From Hyphococcus sp. (GTDB taxonomy: Bacteria > Pseudomonadota > Alphaproteobacteria > Caulobacterales > Parvularculaceae): a stretch of 64,000 nucleotides of DNA. A program made the position numbers and the translations under genes. Of the stretch, positions 54,699 through 63,499 are shown piece after piece. Below the pieces are notes generated by a model that saw only the letters and a program-made list of their open reading frames with translations, searched no databases and was not told where the DNA came from. The DNA is taken from the NCBI GenBank assembly GCA_021776245.1, contig JAJFGF010000046.1:172234-236233 (forward strand), written 5' to 3'. Every line of letters begins with the position of its first letter. The stretch's first letter is position 1.

Positions 54699-54744
54699 GG
54701 CAAAAAAGATTCTAAAGTGCGATTTGATTTAATCAAAAATAATA

Positions 54745-55479
54745 TTGCTTGTGGCGCCGCTCTTGCCAGATAAACCTACTCAAGATTGCGAATATTGCGC
54801 AACAGTGGTTCGCACCCGTGACGAGGATCGTTGGCTGGCGGCGCGCTATGCAGAGCCCGAACCCCGCCGCGTTCTGATGGCGTTATATGCTTTTCATGGA
54901 GAGCTACGCCGCATTCCTGCTTCGGTCAGTGAACCGCCATTAGGCGAGATCCGCCTGCAATGGTGGCGGGACGGGCTCGCAGAAATTCGCGATGGTAAAC
55001 CATCGCGCGCCCACCCGGTTTTTTTGGAACTTGCCGCTGCCGGCCTCGTTTCAGCGGATTTCCGACAACAGATTGATATGATGATCGATGCGGCGGCGAG
55101 GCCCCTCTACGGTGAAGGGTTCAATGGTATTAATGACCTGACGGATTGGCTGGCGCGGATCGACGGCGCCGTTGGCGGCCTCGCTGTGTCGGCGCTCGGC
55201 GGCGGCGCGCTGGCAGATGTTGCAGCGCGGGCGGGAACAGGATTTGCGCTGGCGCGCGAAGGCCGACATTGGGCCCCCGCGCTAGAGACTGAAATCATAC
55301 GTTGCGCGCAATCGATCGCAGAAGAAACGGCGCCTGGACTGCGGATGGCGTCAGCTGAAATCTCGCCTGCGTTGGCGCATCTTTCGCTGACAAGACTTTA
55401 TGCAGCGCGTGGCGATAAGCCGTTCCCTTTGGCAAAACGTCTGCGTCTATTTTCCGCCATAGCTTTCGGGCGGTATTAA
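54745..55479 (+). CDS. Squalene/phytoene synthase-like protein (NDUFAF6 type)
   Basis: A 244-residue protein of the squalene/phytoene synthase fold. It shows the family layout (RWLAARYAEPEPRRVLMALYAFHGELRRIP, RLQWWRDGLAEI) but only remnants of the DXXXD pockets (near residues 120-130, DLTDWLARIDGAVG), so it may be a non-catalytic assembly factor like NDUFAF6 of complex I. In alphaproteobacteria it normally follows secF, with a small Mth938-like gene between; here that gene is missing. The start is uncertain: TTG at 54745, or GTG at 54751. Confidence 0.8.
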   Translation: MLVAPLLPDKPTQDCEYCATVVRTRDEDRWLAARYAEPEPRRVLMALYAFHGELRRIPASVSEPPLGEIRLQWWRDGLAEIRDGKPSRAHPVFLELAAAGLVSADFRQQIDMMIDAAARPLYGEGFNGINDLTDWLARIDGAVGGLAVSALGGGALADVAARAGTGFALAREGRHWAPALETEIIRCAQSIAEETAPGLRMASAEISPALAHLSLTRLYAARGDKPFPLAKRLRLFSAIAFGRY

Positions 55480-55606
55480 GCGCCTATAGCGCCGGGCGAA
55501 GTGGAAGGCGAAGCCGTCAACGGTTACCGGTTTTTCGGCCCGACCGCGAAGGCGCAGCCAATAATTTAGATCATCGGTCGATTCCATCCAATCGTCCGAT
55601 GATCTA
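55480..55606. repeat. Dispersed palindromic element, copy 3
   Basis: A 16-base inverted repeat with 15 of 16 matches (55567-55582 and 55591-55606), the most perfect of the three copies. The flank (55490-55560) matches the flank of copy 1. The ClC gene's stop codon lies within its right arm. The element is between the converging synthase-like and ClC genes. In copies 1-3 the centre bases change on both arms together, which keeps the hairpin. Confidence 0.78.
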
Positions 55607-57238
55607 GGTGTGGTGCTCGATATGATCGTCAATCAGCGCTTTATTATAGGCGGCCAGCGCTTTGACGCGCGATAAATATCCAACAATATGATCGCGCTGA
55701 TGAAGATCGACCACCGGCAGCCCATGTTCCTCCGCTTCATTGAGTTGCGCCAAAGCGGCGCCAAGCGATTGTTTTGTTTCAAGCCGGCTGGCGTCTTCCG
55801 ACAAGGGCGCGCCGGGGGGCATTTTTTCCATCACATCACCCACACGGATTGTTTTAAGGATTACGCCTTGCGGTCCTTCCGATAAATCATAGCCGCGCCG
55901 CGATAATTGCCAGTGAAAAAAAGATCGCCCGCAAACCGATTGAACTATCAGGGTTGCAATGGCGACGGCGACCATCAGCGATATGGTGATGCCATATTCG
56001 CCCGTCATTTCGAATACAATAAGCGTCGTTGAAATCGGCGCGCCAAGAATGGCGCCGCCCGCAGCGCCCATGCCGATCATCGCGTAATAAACCGGGCTCG
56101 CCGTGGCGTCCGGCAGAAATTGGCCGAGTGCTGCGCCAAATGCCGCTCCTGCAAACGCGCCGATGACGAGCCCCGGTGAAAAAACGCCGCCGCCGAAACG
56201 ACAGGAAAGGGTCACGGCTGTCGCTGCGCATTTCGCGACAACGAGAAGTACAAGCAAATAGATGGTGTAATCGCCATTAACGGCTTTTGTCACCGCTTGG
56301 TACCCAACGCCAAAAACTTCCGGAAAGACTGCGCCAATCAAGCCAATGACCACGCCGCCAAGGGGCGGCAGCAAAAGATAAGATAGTCCATGAAGCTGCG
56401 CGAAATCACGCAGCTTCATGGTCAGTCTTTTGGTTGACAGAAGAAACCCTGCCGCAACCAGTCCGCAGACAACGCCAAGAAGTGCGGCAAACGCCACATC
56501 GATGGTTGCGGCTGTGCCGTAATCGGGCGGTGCAAAAGCGGGAAAATCGCCAAGATGAATGCGGGCGACAATTGCGGCGGCGACGCTGGCTGCAGCAATC
56601 GGCCCAAAGACTGACAAGGCGTAATTTCCCAAGATGACCTCAAGGGCAAAAAGAACCCCGGCGACCGGCGCGTTAAAGCTGGCAGACACGGCGGCGGCGG
56701 CGCCGCACCCAAGAAGCGTGCGCCGCTGCTTGCCGTCAAAACCCATATGCCGATCAAGAAAGGAGGCGATCGCGGCGCCCAGATGAACCGCCGGTCCTTC
56801 CCTGCCGGCGCTGGCGCCGGAGCCCAGTGAGATCGCGGAAACCGCGGCGGCGGCAAGTCCGGCGCGCATCGATACCCGTCCGCCGCCGACGGCGCGCGCC
56901 TCGATCACATCGGCGATGCCCTGGCCGCGACCGCCCGGGAGCCATTTGTAGCGATCGGCCAGGTAAAGCAAAAGCGACACCGAGAGACCGCCAATCACCG
57001 GAGCGGCCAGCGTTCGTGCAAAGCTGAGCGACGCCGCGCCGCTGACAACCATTTCCTCCGTCTCACCGAAGGCAAATGTTGATACAGCATCAATCGCCAA
57101 TCGGAATATGATCACCCCATAGGCTGCGGCAACGCCAATAAGAACGGCGAAAAACCACACGCGAAAGACGTCAAGATGCGCCAGTTGCTGCTGCAAATTT
57201 CTTAGGAAAATGAGGATGCGCGCGACGTTCCGGGTCAT
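55604..57238 (-). CDS. ClC-family chloride channel or Cl-/H+ exchanger with CBS domain
   Basis: A 544-residue membrane protein. It has the ClC motifs GSGASAGREGPAVHLGAA (139-156, with gating Glu147), a GGVFSPGLVIGAFAGAAFG segment near 350-370 and a final CBS pair region (residues 460-530: VGDVMEKMPPGAPLS; HGLPVVDLHQRDHIVGYLSR) that is CBS-like with one full repeat. It moves chloride across the inner membrane. The stop codon lies in the palindromic element. A gap of 129 bases separates it from glnE, divergent. Confidence 0.93.
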   Translation of the reverse strand: MTRNVARILIFLRNLQQQLAHLDVFRVWFFAVLIGVAAAYGVIIFRLAIDAVSTFAFGETEEMVVSGAASLSFARTLAAPVIGGLSVSLLLYLADRYKWLPGGRGQGIADVIEARAVGGGRVSMRAGLAAAAVSAISLGSGASAGREGPAVHLGAAIASFLDRHMGFDGKQRRTLLGCGAAAAVSASFNAPVAGVLFALEVILGNYALSVFGPIAAASVAAAIVARIHLGDFPAFAPPDYGTAATIDVAFAALLGVVCGLVAAGFLLSTKRLTMKLRDFAQLHGLSYLLLPPLGGVVIGLIGAVFPEVFGVGYQAVTKAVNGDYTIYLLVLLVVAKCAATAVTLSCRFGGGVFSPGLVIGAFAGAAFGAALGQFLPDATASPVYYAMIGMGAAGGAILGAPISTTLIVFEMTGEYGITISLMVAVAIATLIVQSVCGRSFFHWQLSRRGYDLSEGPQGVILKTIRVGDVMEKMPPGAPLSEDASRLETKQSLGAALAQLNEAEEHGLPVVDLHQRDHIVGYLSRVKALAAYNKALIDDHIEHHT

Positions 57239-57379
57239 GACTATTCCGTCATTGGTTAAGGAAATTCGTTCATATCAGCATTCGACGCCAAGTCTAAATG
57301 TCACAATATGATTAACGCAGAATTCATCCTGCTTTGACACAATCATTATTGGTTTATCGATAATAGGATGGGGAACGTC

Positions 57380-60193
57380 ATGGCAGAATCCGGCGCACGC
57401 GTAGCACGTGACGTTGGCGACAAAATCGATCCGTCGCGCGCGGCGGCGGCGATGACGCGCTGGCGTCGTGCAGTTTCTGATGCAATGGGCCAGGATCCCG
57501 GCGCGCCCCTTGACCAACCCGACCGTCGCCTTTTGATGCTGCGGGTGTTTGGCGCTACGCGGCGCCTCGGCGAACTATGTGTAACGCATCCTGCTGCCGC
57601 GGCGATGACGCTTATCGATGGCCCTTCACCAGTGCTGGCTGAAGCCGCCCGCGATCTGACCGGGCTTGAACGCGGCGTCGGCGGTCCGGACGCGCTTCAC
57701 GCAGCCTTGGCCCCGTTGAAAAACCGGGCGGACATGGCGGTCGCGCTGGCCGAGCTTGGCGGACAATGGACCGTCGCAGACGCAACAGCGGCGCGGGTCG
57801 ATTTTGCCGAGCGGCTGGTGGAAACAGCGCTGCAATGGCTTGTCCGCGCTGCCGTCAAACGCGGCGAATTGACGGTGGAGGACTCAGACAATCTCATGCG
57901 CGGCGTTTTTGTCGCCGCTGGGAGTGATTTTGCGCATGAAGATCTTGCCCCCTATGGCCCTCTCGACCTGATCGTTCTTTACGATGATAAGGCCTTTGCC
58001 GGCCCTGCAGCGCGCGGGGCAGATCGCGTATTTGTTCGTATTGGCGCGGAAATTCGCGAAGCGTTTGAAGGCAAGCCCGGCGAATACCCACTATTTTCAT
58101 TGCGCACGCCGCTCGGCTCCGGGGTCGGCGGCGCCGGATATGCAGATAGTGTTTCCCGGGTCCGCGCGACGGCGGATGGCCCTCAATCACAGGCTTTGAA
58201 AACATGGCTGGCGACGGCGCGTATTGTCGCCGGCGACCGCATTGCAGGCGGTAAGTTTCTCGAAGACATCGAAGGGCTTGTATGGGGCGGCAAGCCGATC
58301 CTCACGGACGAATTGCGTGACGCGCTGGAAAAAGACAGCGCCGATCCGCGCGCCGTTTTTCGGCGGGTCGCTGACCTTTGCAGGCTGGCGATTGGCGGAG
58401 CGCGTCCGGTTTTCAGAACGGCGTCAGCGGGTGAAATATTTGAAACCGCCGCAAAATCGCGGGCGCTTACCCAGGATTCGGCGCGCCGGCTGATCGCCGG
58501 TGAAGAACTCGCGCATATTGCAGTTTCACGCGCACAGATGATGAAGGGAAATGCAGCGCTTGACGTCGAACGAGAGGATGAGAAAATCGCATTGGCGACA
58601 TTATGCGGCTATTCTGGGCACGACGCGTTGCAGGCTGTGCTGAACGGCGCGCGCGTTGATGCAGAAAATACATTGCGCCGCCTGACGCGAGGGCCGCAAG
58701 AAGAAGTCGCACAATATCGAGCAGCCGACGATGATCTGGAAGACGCCGACAAGCTTGAAGACCTTGGTTTTCTCAACGGCGGCAGCCTTTCTGTTGCCGT
58801 TGACGAGTGGGCGCGCCGTGCTGCGACAGGCGGCGGTGAGGCGCGATTTTCGGCGCTTGCGCCGGGCTTGTTGACGGAATTCGGAGAAACACAAAACCCG
58901 AACGGCGCCGTGCGTCGTTTTGATGCGCTTTTGGCCAATGCCGCAAAAGATAAAGATGTCTTTTCGCTGGTCGGTGAAAATGCGCCACAGCGGGATTTTC
59001 TTGTTGACGCATTTGGGTGTTTTGGAGAAGCCATAGCGCCGCTTACGGAGAGCGAAGCGGGCGCCGAATGTTTCTTTGAAAAATCAGGTGTGGAAACGCC
59101 GCAAAGCGGACGTGAGTGGCTTGCGCGTTTCACGCCGCCTGACATGTCAAAAGGCAAAGACATCGAGGAACTGTCGGTGTGGCGGCGTGAAACTATTGCG
59201 CGCGTCGCATACTACGCCGCGAGCGGCGCGACTGGTTTTGATGCGGCGGCCGAGGCGTTGGACGCCATTCATATCCGTGCACTGACCGACATTTTCGATG
59301 TGGCGAGACGGACTGCGCCGAAGGACGAACGCGGCGCCGGCGACAAAATCGCTCTTCATGTTTTCGACAGCGCTGGCCCGCATTTGCCGGGGGCGGCGAC
59401 CCATCTCGGTTTTATTGCAAAAGAACCGCTTGGCGACGAAGGCGAGGCCTTCGCGCGCCGTTATCTGGATATGCTGGGTGATATGGGCGAAGGCGTTTTC
59501 GCAATTGCGCCGGATACGCTGCATCGTCCTTCCGGCGTTGCCGGCGCATTAGCGCCGGATTTGGCATCGTTCAAATCCTATGTTCAATCCGAAGCCGTGG
59601 CGCATGATCAGATTATGTTGGCGCGTGGCCGCGTTATTGCCGGCAGCAACAAGATTGCCGATGAGGCAAGGGACGCGCTCCATAGCGCAGTTGCCGGTTC
59701 GCGCCGCGCTGATATTTTGTTCCGCGATCTGGACCGCGCCCGCGCGCAACGCATGCGCCGCGAACGGCCAACGTCAGAATGGGATATTGATCGCCTTGAA
59801 GGCGGCCGCCTTGACGTAGAACTCGTCATTAGCACGCTGATTTACAAATTCGCGTCGGCGCATCCTGTCATTCAGGAATCCAGCGCCGACGAAGCGCTCG
59901 ATTTTATGGGTCGGTCCAGCCTGATCCCTGATGAAACGGCGCAGGCGTTGAAATCCGCGCGCGCATTCTGGGCGCGGCTCCAGCTTGTTCGTTGTCTAGC
60001 GCAATGGAGCGATCCAGTGCGTACGCCGGTGCGCCGCCGGTTTGGCAAGATGATTGCTCGCGCTGCAGGAGTTGAAAAATTTGACCAGGTGCGTCCGTTG
60101 ATGCGGGGCTATGCTGACGACGTTACGCGCCACTATGCGCAGCTTGTTCTCGGCCGCCCAGCACTGAGCATTGTTGCTCAGGCTGCCGGTTAG
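57380..60193 (+). CDS. glnE: GlnE homologue (glutamine synthetase adenylyltransferase) with lost catalytic motifs
   Basis: A 937-residue protein with the full two-domain GlnE length and frame. Numbering below is from the upstream in-frame ATG at 57368. In the first transferase domain the expected GxLGxxELxxSSDxDLIFLY is AAGSDFAHEDLAPYGPLDLIVLYDD (184-207), so the first catalytic Asp is Pro198. In the second domain the expected SSDxDL is ATHLGF (677-682), with both Asp gone. RLRPSG survives as LHRPSG (718-723) and the RARxVAGD block as ARGRVIAGS (752-760). GlnE adenylylates glutamine synthetase under PII control. This copy may be inactive or changed. ATG 57380 has GGGGA before it. Confidence 0.85.
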   Translation: MAESGARVARDVGDKIDPSRAAAAMTRWRRAVSDAMGQDPGAPLDQPDRRLLMLRVFGATRRLGELCVTHPAAAAMTLIDGPSPVLAEAARDLTGLERGVGGPDALHAALAPLKNRADMAVALAELGGQWTVADATAARVDFAERLVETALQWLVRAAVKRGELTVEDSDNLMRGVFVAAGSDFAHEDLAPYGPLDLIVLYDDKAFAGPAARGADRVFVRIGAEIREAFEGKPGEYPLFSLRTPLGSGVGGAGYADSVSRVRATADGPQSQALKTWLATARIVAGDRIAGGKFLEDIEGLVWGGKPILTDELRDALEKDSADPRAVFRRVADLCRLAIGGARPVFRTASAGEIFETAAKSRALTQDSARRLIAGEELAHIAVSRAQMMKGNAALDVEREDEKIALATLCGYSGHDALQAVLNGARVDAENTLRRLTRGPQEEVAQYRAADDDLEDADKLEDLGFLNGGSLSVAVDEWARRAATGGGEARFSALAPGLLTEFGETQNPNGAVRRFDALLANAAKDKDVFSLVGENAPQRDFLVDAFGCFGEAIAPLTESEAGAECFFEKSGVETPQSGREWLARFTPPDMSKGKDIEELSVWRRETIARVAYYAASGATGFDAAAEALDAIHIRALTDIFDVARRTAPKDERGAGDKIALHVFDSAGPHLPGAATHLGFIAKEPLGDEGEAFARRYLDMLGDMGEGVFAIAPDTLHRPSGVAGALAPDLASFKSYVQSEAVAHDQIMLARGRVIAGSNKIADEARDALHSAVAGSRRADILFRDLDRARAQRMRRERPTSEWDIDRLEGGRLDVELVISTLIYKFASAHPVIQESSADEALDFMGRSSLIPDETAQALKSARAFWARLQLVRCLAQWSDPVRTPVRRRFGKMIARAAGVEKFDQVRPLMRGYADDVTRHYAQLVLGRPALSIVAQAAG

Positions 60194-60194
60194 A

Positions 60195-60274
60195 GCGTGA
60201 TCAGGAGTTGAAAGCGAAGCTTTCAACGGAGACCGTTTGGCGGCTTCGCCGCCAAACTTCCGGTTCAATCACGC
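60195..60274. repeat. Structured dispersed repeat (cloverleaf-like), copy B
   Basis: Same outer pair GCGTGA/TCACGC (60195-60200 and 60269-60274) and the same first hairpin GTTGAAAGC/GCTTTCAAC (60207-60215, 60219-60227) as copy A. The second hairpin differs in sequence but not in form: GTTTGGCGGC/GCCGCCAAAC (60235-60244, 60248-60257), a perfect 10-base stem. It begins one base after the glnE stop. Confidence 0.8.
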
Positions 60275-60289
60275 GACAATCAAAAATTG

Positions 60290-60327
60290 AAAGCAGGATT
60301 TTATTCTAATAAAAAGCATCCTGCTTT
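60290..60327. terminator. Bidirectional hairpin between glnE and the RHH gene
   Basis: Perfect 10-base inverted repeat AAAGCAGGAT/ATCCTGCTTT (60290-60299 and 60318-60327) with an 18-base A/T-rich loop. The right arm enters the stop codon of the RHH gene. It follows repeat copy B closely. Confidence 0.6.
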
Positions 60328-60547
60328 ATTCGTCCGCCACAGCCCGGTTCAATACATAAACGCGCAGCGCCGACGCCAGACCTGGTGTCGGCGACTGTTT
60401 TAATCTGCTGCGGTCTATTTCTGTGATCAGCATCGGCAGCGTGCGGCCCGCTTCTCGTGCAAATTCTTCAAGCGCGCTCCAGAATTCAAATTCAAGGGAA
60501 ATACTGGTGCGGTGGCCTTTGAGCGTGATGGATCGTTTTTGCATCAT
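60326..60547 (-). CDS. Ribbon-helix-helix domain protein
   Basis: A 73-residue protein of the RHH_4 type: KRSITLKGHRTSISLEFEFWSALEEFAREAG, then LITEIDRSR and the C-terminal SALRVYVLNRA. These small proteins bind DNA as dimers or, in some relatives, act as accessory proteins of unknown role. An ATG pair (60547 and 60544) starts it. It is downstream of the small gene and fumC on the same strand. Confidence 0.85.
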   Translation of the reverse strand: MMQKRSITLKGHRTSISLEFEFWSALEEFAREAGRTLPMLITEIDRSRLKQSPTPGLASALRVYVLNRAVADE

Positions 60548-60617
60548 AAAGCGCGTCGTGCTTCCCTGACATCATCAGGAACCCGGTTTGCAGTCATGAT
60601 GCAAGAGGGCGCAGCGT

Positions 60618-60839
60618 CTAGTTTTTGGACCAGTTCTCAAGACCATGGGCGCGTATTTTTGATGTGGCGAGCGTTACCCCGTCGATGATTCCGGCCATAT
60701 GCGAAACTGCTTCGGCGTCGGCGCTCGAAAGATCTGCGCCAAGCGCCTTATACAGCGTCTCGATATCGATATTCTGGGCAAACAGAAACTGCGCCAAAGC
60801 CAGACGAAGCTGGCTGTCCGAAGGTTTATTGTCCGTCAT
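60618..60839 (-). CDS. Small conserved protein of unknown function
   Basis: A 73-residue, mostly helical protein (SDSQLRLALAQFLFAQNIDIETLYKALG near the start). The open frame extends to 61043, but ATG 60839 has AAGGA about ten bases upstream and the part beyond is compositionally different. I recognise no domain. It lies between fumC and the RHH gene on the same strand. Confidence 0.55.
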   Translation of the reverse strand: MTDNKPSDSQLRLALAQFLFAQNIDIETLYKALGADLSSADAEAVSHMAGIIDGVTLATSKIRAHGLENWSKN

Positions 60840-61094
60840 TCCATACCCATCCTTATCCCGTCGCATATCATGCGCCAACGCACACATTTTATCATTAAGC
60901 AAAAACCAGTCCACCCGGGCGTTTCCGGACGATAAACCGGGGTCCACTTTATCTCGGAAACGCTCGAGCACAATAATGAGCGCATTTCTGGTCGGAAAAC
61001 TGCTTAACACTTTTCCGGAAATGCGCCGGCTGATTGGCGTCATGGTTAATGAAAAGTTAATATTGCCTGGCCCGCCCTGGCCTCCGGAGGCGGT

Positions 61095-62486
61095 CTATTT
61101 TGGCCGTGTCATTTTCTCGGGGCGAACAATTCGATCATAATCCGCCGCTGTGACGAACCCAAGATTGATTGCTTCCTCGCGCAGTGTTGTTCCGTTTTTG
61201 TGCGCGGTCTTTGCGATCTTGGTAGCGTTGTCATATCCAATTTCCGGCGCCAGTGCGGTCACCAGCATTAGCGATTGTTCCATCAGCGATTTAATGCGGT
61301 CTTCATTGGCTTTTATCCCGGCAACGCATCGGTCGGCAAAAGATTGCGCGCTATCTGACAGTATACGAATTGATTGCAGAGTATTGAGTGCAATAACAGG
61401 CTTGAAAACGTTTAGCTCAAAATGGCCCTGGCTGCCGGCAAATGTTACCGTCGTATTATTTCCCATGACTTGCGCACAAACCATGGTGAGCGCTTCGCAT
61501 TGGGTCGGGTTTATTTTGCCCGGCATAATTGAGGAGCCGGGCTCATTTTCGGGCAGGCTGATTTCGCCCAGGCCGGAGCGCGGACCCGAGCCGAGCAGGC
61601 GTATGTCATTTGCAATCTTAAACAGGCTGACTGCGATTTCATTCAGCGCTCCATGCGCTTCAACCATGGCGTCATGGGTCGCCAGCGCCTCGAATTTGTT
61701 TGGTGCAGTAATAAATGGAAGTTTCGTCGCCGTTGCGACTTCTGCGGCGAAGAGCTTTGCAAAACCGCGCTTCGAATTAACACCGGTGCCCACGGCGGTG
61801 CCGCCTTGCGCCAAAGCGTAGAGGACTGGCAGCACGCCTTTCGCTCGCCTGGCGGCGTTTTTCACCATTTGCGCATAGCCGGAAAATTCCTGGCCCAAAG
61901 TCACCGGCGTTGCGTCCTGAAGATGTGTACGGCCAATCTTGATGATCCCGGTGAATTCTTTTTGCTTGTCCGCGAGCGCTAACTGCAGATGATCCAGCGC
62001 CGGAATTAAGCGATGAACGATCTCTTCCGCTGCGGCAATATGCATTGCTGTGGGAAAAGTGTCGTTCGATGACTGGCTCATATTCACATGATCGTTTGGG
62101 TGGACCGGTTCTTTCGATCCGATGACGCCGCCAAGAATTTCAATGGCGCGGTTCGAGATCACTTCATTGGCGTTCATGTTGGATTGCGTGCCTGAGCCGG
62201 TCTGCCAGACAGAGAGTGGGAAATGATCGTTCAGTTTGCCGCCTGCGACGTCCCGCGCCGCCTTTTCTATAGCCCTACCAAGTTTCGCGGGGATCGACTT
62301 TTGCGCCATATTGGTGCGCGCTGCGCAGAGCTTAATGATCCCGAGCGCGCGAATGAGCGGCGCTGGCATGGTCTCCTCACCGATGGGGAAATTGATCAGT
62401 GAGCGGGCTGATTGCGCCCCGTAATATTTGTCCGCGGGTACGCTCAATTTTCCGAAGCTGTCGGACTCGGTGCGGGATTTAGTCAT
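61095..62486 (-). CDS. fumC: Class II fumarate hydratase
   Basis: A 463-residue enzyme that turns fumarate into malate in the TCA cycle. It has the family signature [14 protein letters not shown], plus [40 protein letters not shown] and [20 protein letters not shown]. An ATG 7 codons upstream (62507) is possible; ATG 62486 has GGAAG seven bases before it and gives the usual length. It is upstream of the small and RHH genes. Confidence 0.96.
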   Translation of the reverse strand: MTKSRTESDSFGKLSVPADKYYGAQSARSLINFPIGEETMPAPLIRALGIIKLCAARTNMAQKSIPAKLGRAIEKAARDVAGGKLNDHFPLSVWQTGSGTQSNMNANEVISNRAIEILGGVIGSKEPVHPNDHVNMSQSSNDTFPTAMHIAAAEEIVHRLIPALDHLQLALADKQKEFTGIIKIGRTHLQDATPVTLGQEFSGYAQMVKNAARRAKGVLPVLYALAQGGTAVGTGVNSKRGFAKLFAAEVATATKLPFITAPNKFEALATHDAMVEAHGALNEIAVSLFKIANDIRLLGSGPRSGLGEISLPENEPGSSIMPGKINPTQCEALTMVCAQVMGNNTTVTFAGSQGHFELNVFKPVIALNTLQSIRILSDSAQSFADRCVAGIKANEDRIKSLMEQSLMLVTALAPEIGYDNATKIAKTAHKNGTTLREEAINLGFVTAADYDRIVRPEKMTRPK

Positions 62487-62573
62487 GCTGTGGCTTCCAT
62501 TCGTCATTTCCTGCTAGGATGTAACCAGTCGTCGGCCCATCGACAAGCGCGGTGAAATAAGCAGCGGCAATGT

Positions 62574-62924
62574 ATGAAAGTTGATCACGAAAATGCGCTC
62601 TGCACCGTTATCGTTACGGTTGACGGTGCGCCTGACGCCATAAGGACTGCAACACGGCATGCCAGCGAGGGGCTGGCGCATTTTGCCGCGTTTGACGGTT
62701 TCGTCGCGGGAGCAACCCATGTCAGCACGGATGGCCGGCGCATCGTTCAATATTTGCAATGGGAAAATGAGGCCGCTCACGCTGCTTGCATCAGTGATTC
62801 GATATGGGATGAGCTAGAATCAAGCCGGCTGTTTATGGGCATGATTGGCCGAGACGAGCTTTCGATTGACGTGCGGATATATCAAGTCAACGCCTCTACT
62901 TCTTGCGAAAAGAATCGAGACTGA
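62574..62924 (+). CDS. Antibiotic biosynthesis monooxygenase (ABM)-like protein
   Basis: A 116-residue protein of the dimeric alpha-beta-barrel (ABM) fold. It shows the pattern ...LAHFAAFDGFVAGATHVSTDGRRIVQYLQWENEAA, with the Gly-Phe turn and the QW motif. ABM proteins act on small aromatic or quinone compounds, or bind heme; the substrate here is not known. It overlaps the tail of sspB by 29 bases, convergent. Confidence 0.8.
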   Translation: MKVDHENALCTVIVTVDGAPDAIRTATRHASEGLAHFAAFDGFVAGATHVSTDGRRIVQYLQWENEAAHAACISDSIWDELESSRLFMGMIGRDELSIDVRIYQVNASTSCEKNRD

Positions 62925-63405
62925 CGACATCGGCGCCGTCATTTTTCTCGTCCGCCGCGGTGTCGTCTTTCTTGGGTTCGTCAGTTTCAGCGCTGTCCGT
63001 TCGCGCAGGCTTTTCGGCAGGCACAGCGCTTTTCTCGTCAGCCTCGGCGGGCTCAAAACGCAAGCCGAATTGCGCACTAGGGTCGGCAAAGCTGGTGACA
63101 GCATCGAACGGTATTTTGAGGTTTGCTTCCTTGTTCTTGAACCAAAGCGTGACAGCAAAATAATCATCGGTAACGATAAGATTTTCGAACTGGTGCTGAA
63201 GCACAATCGTCATCCGTTCCTGATAGTCTTTTCGCAGATGATCGGGCATCTCGACATCTGGAGCAGTGGTCAGAAATTCGATATAGAAATGATGCTCACC
63301 GGGCGAATCCTTGAGTTCAGCGACCATGCCCAGAACGTCGCGCATCAAAAAGCGCAGTGCTTTTTGCATCAGGTAATCATAGTCGAATTCAACGCTGTCG
63401 CTCAC
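62896..63405 (-). CDS. sspB: SspB, ClpXP adaptor for SsrA-tagged proteins (alphaproteobacterial type)
   Basis: A 169-residue adaptor. It has FDYDYLMQKALRFLMRDVLG, PGEHHFYIEFLTTAPDVEMPDHLR, TIVLQHQFENL and PSAQFGLRFE, then an acidic Ala/Asp/Lys linker (residues 110-160) and the ClpX-binding tail VVSLDSFRKK. It grips SsrA-tagged proteins and delivers them to ClpXP. The start is GTG 63405 with AGAGG six bases before; a longer ATG start at 63429 has no site. Its substrate-tag gene, ssrA, lies 420 bases away on the same strand. Confidence 0.93.
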   Translation of the reverse strand: MSDSVEFDYDYLMQKALRFLMRDVLGMVAELKDSPGEHHFYIEFLTTAPDVEMPDHLRKDYQERMTIVLQHQFENLIVTDDYFAVTLWFKNKEANLKIPFDAVTSFADPSAQFGLRFEPAEADEKSAVPAEKPARTDSAETDEPKKDDTAADEKNDGADVVSLDSFRKK

Positions 63406-63499
63406 AATTGCCTCTTTGGCTGGTCGCATGTGTTTTTAGCGGGCATTAGCGGCGAATGCCACAGCAGAAGCAGGGTTGCAGGATTTCGAGGCGCCTGCC

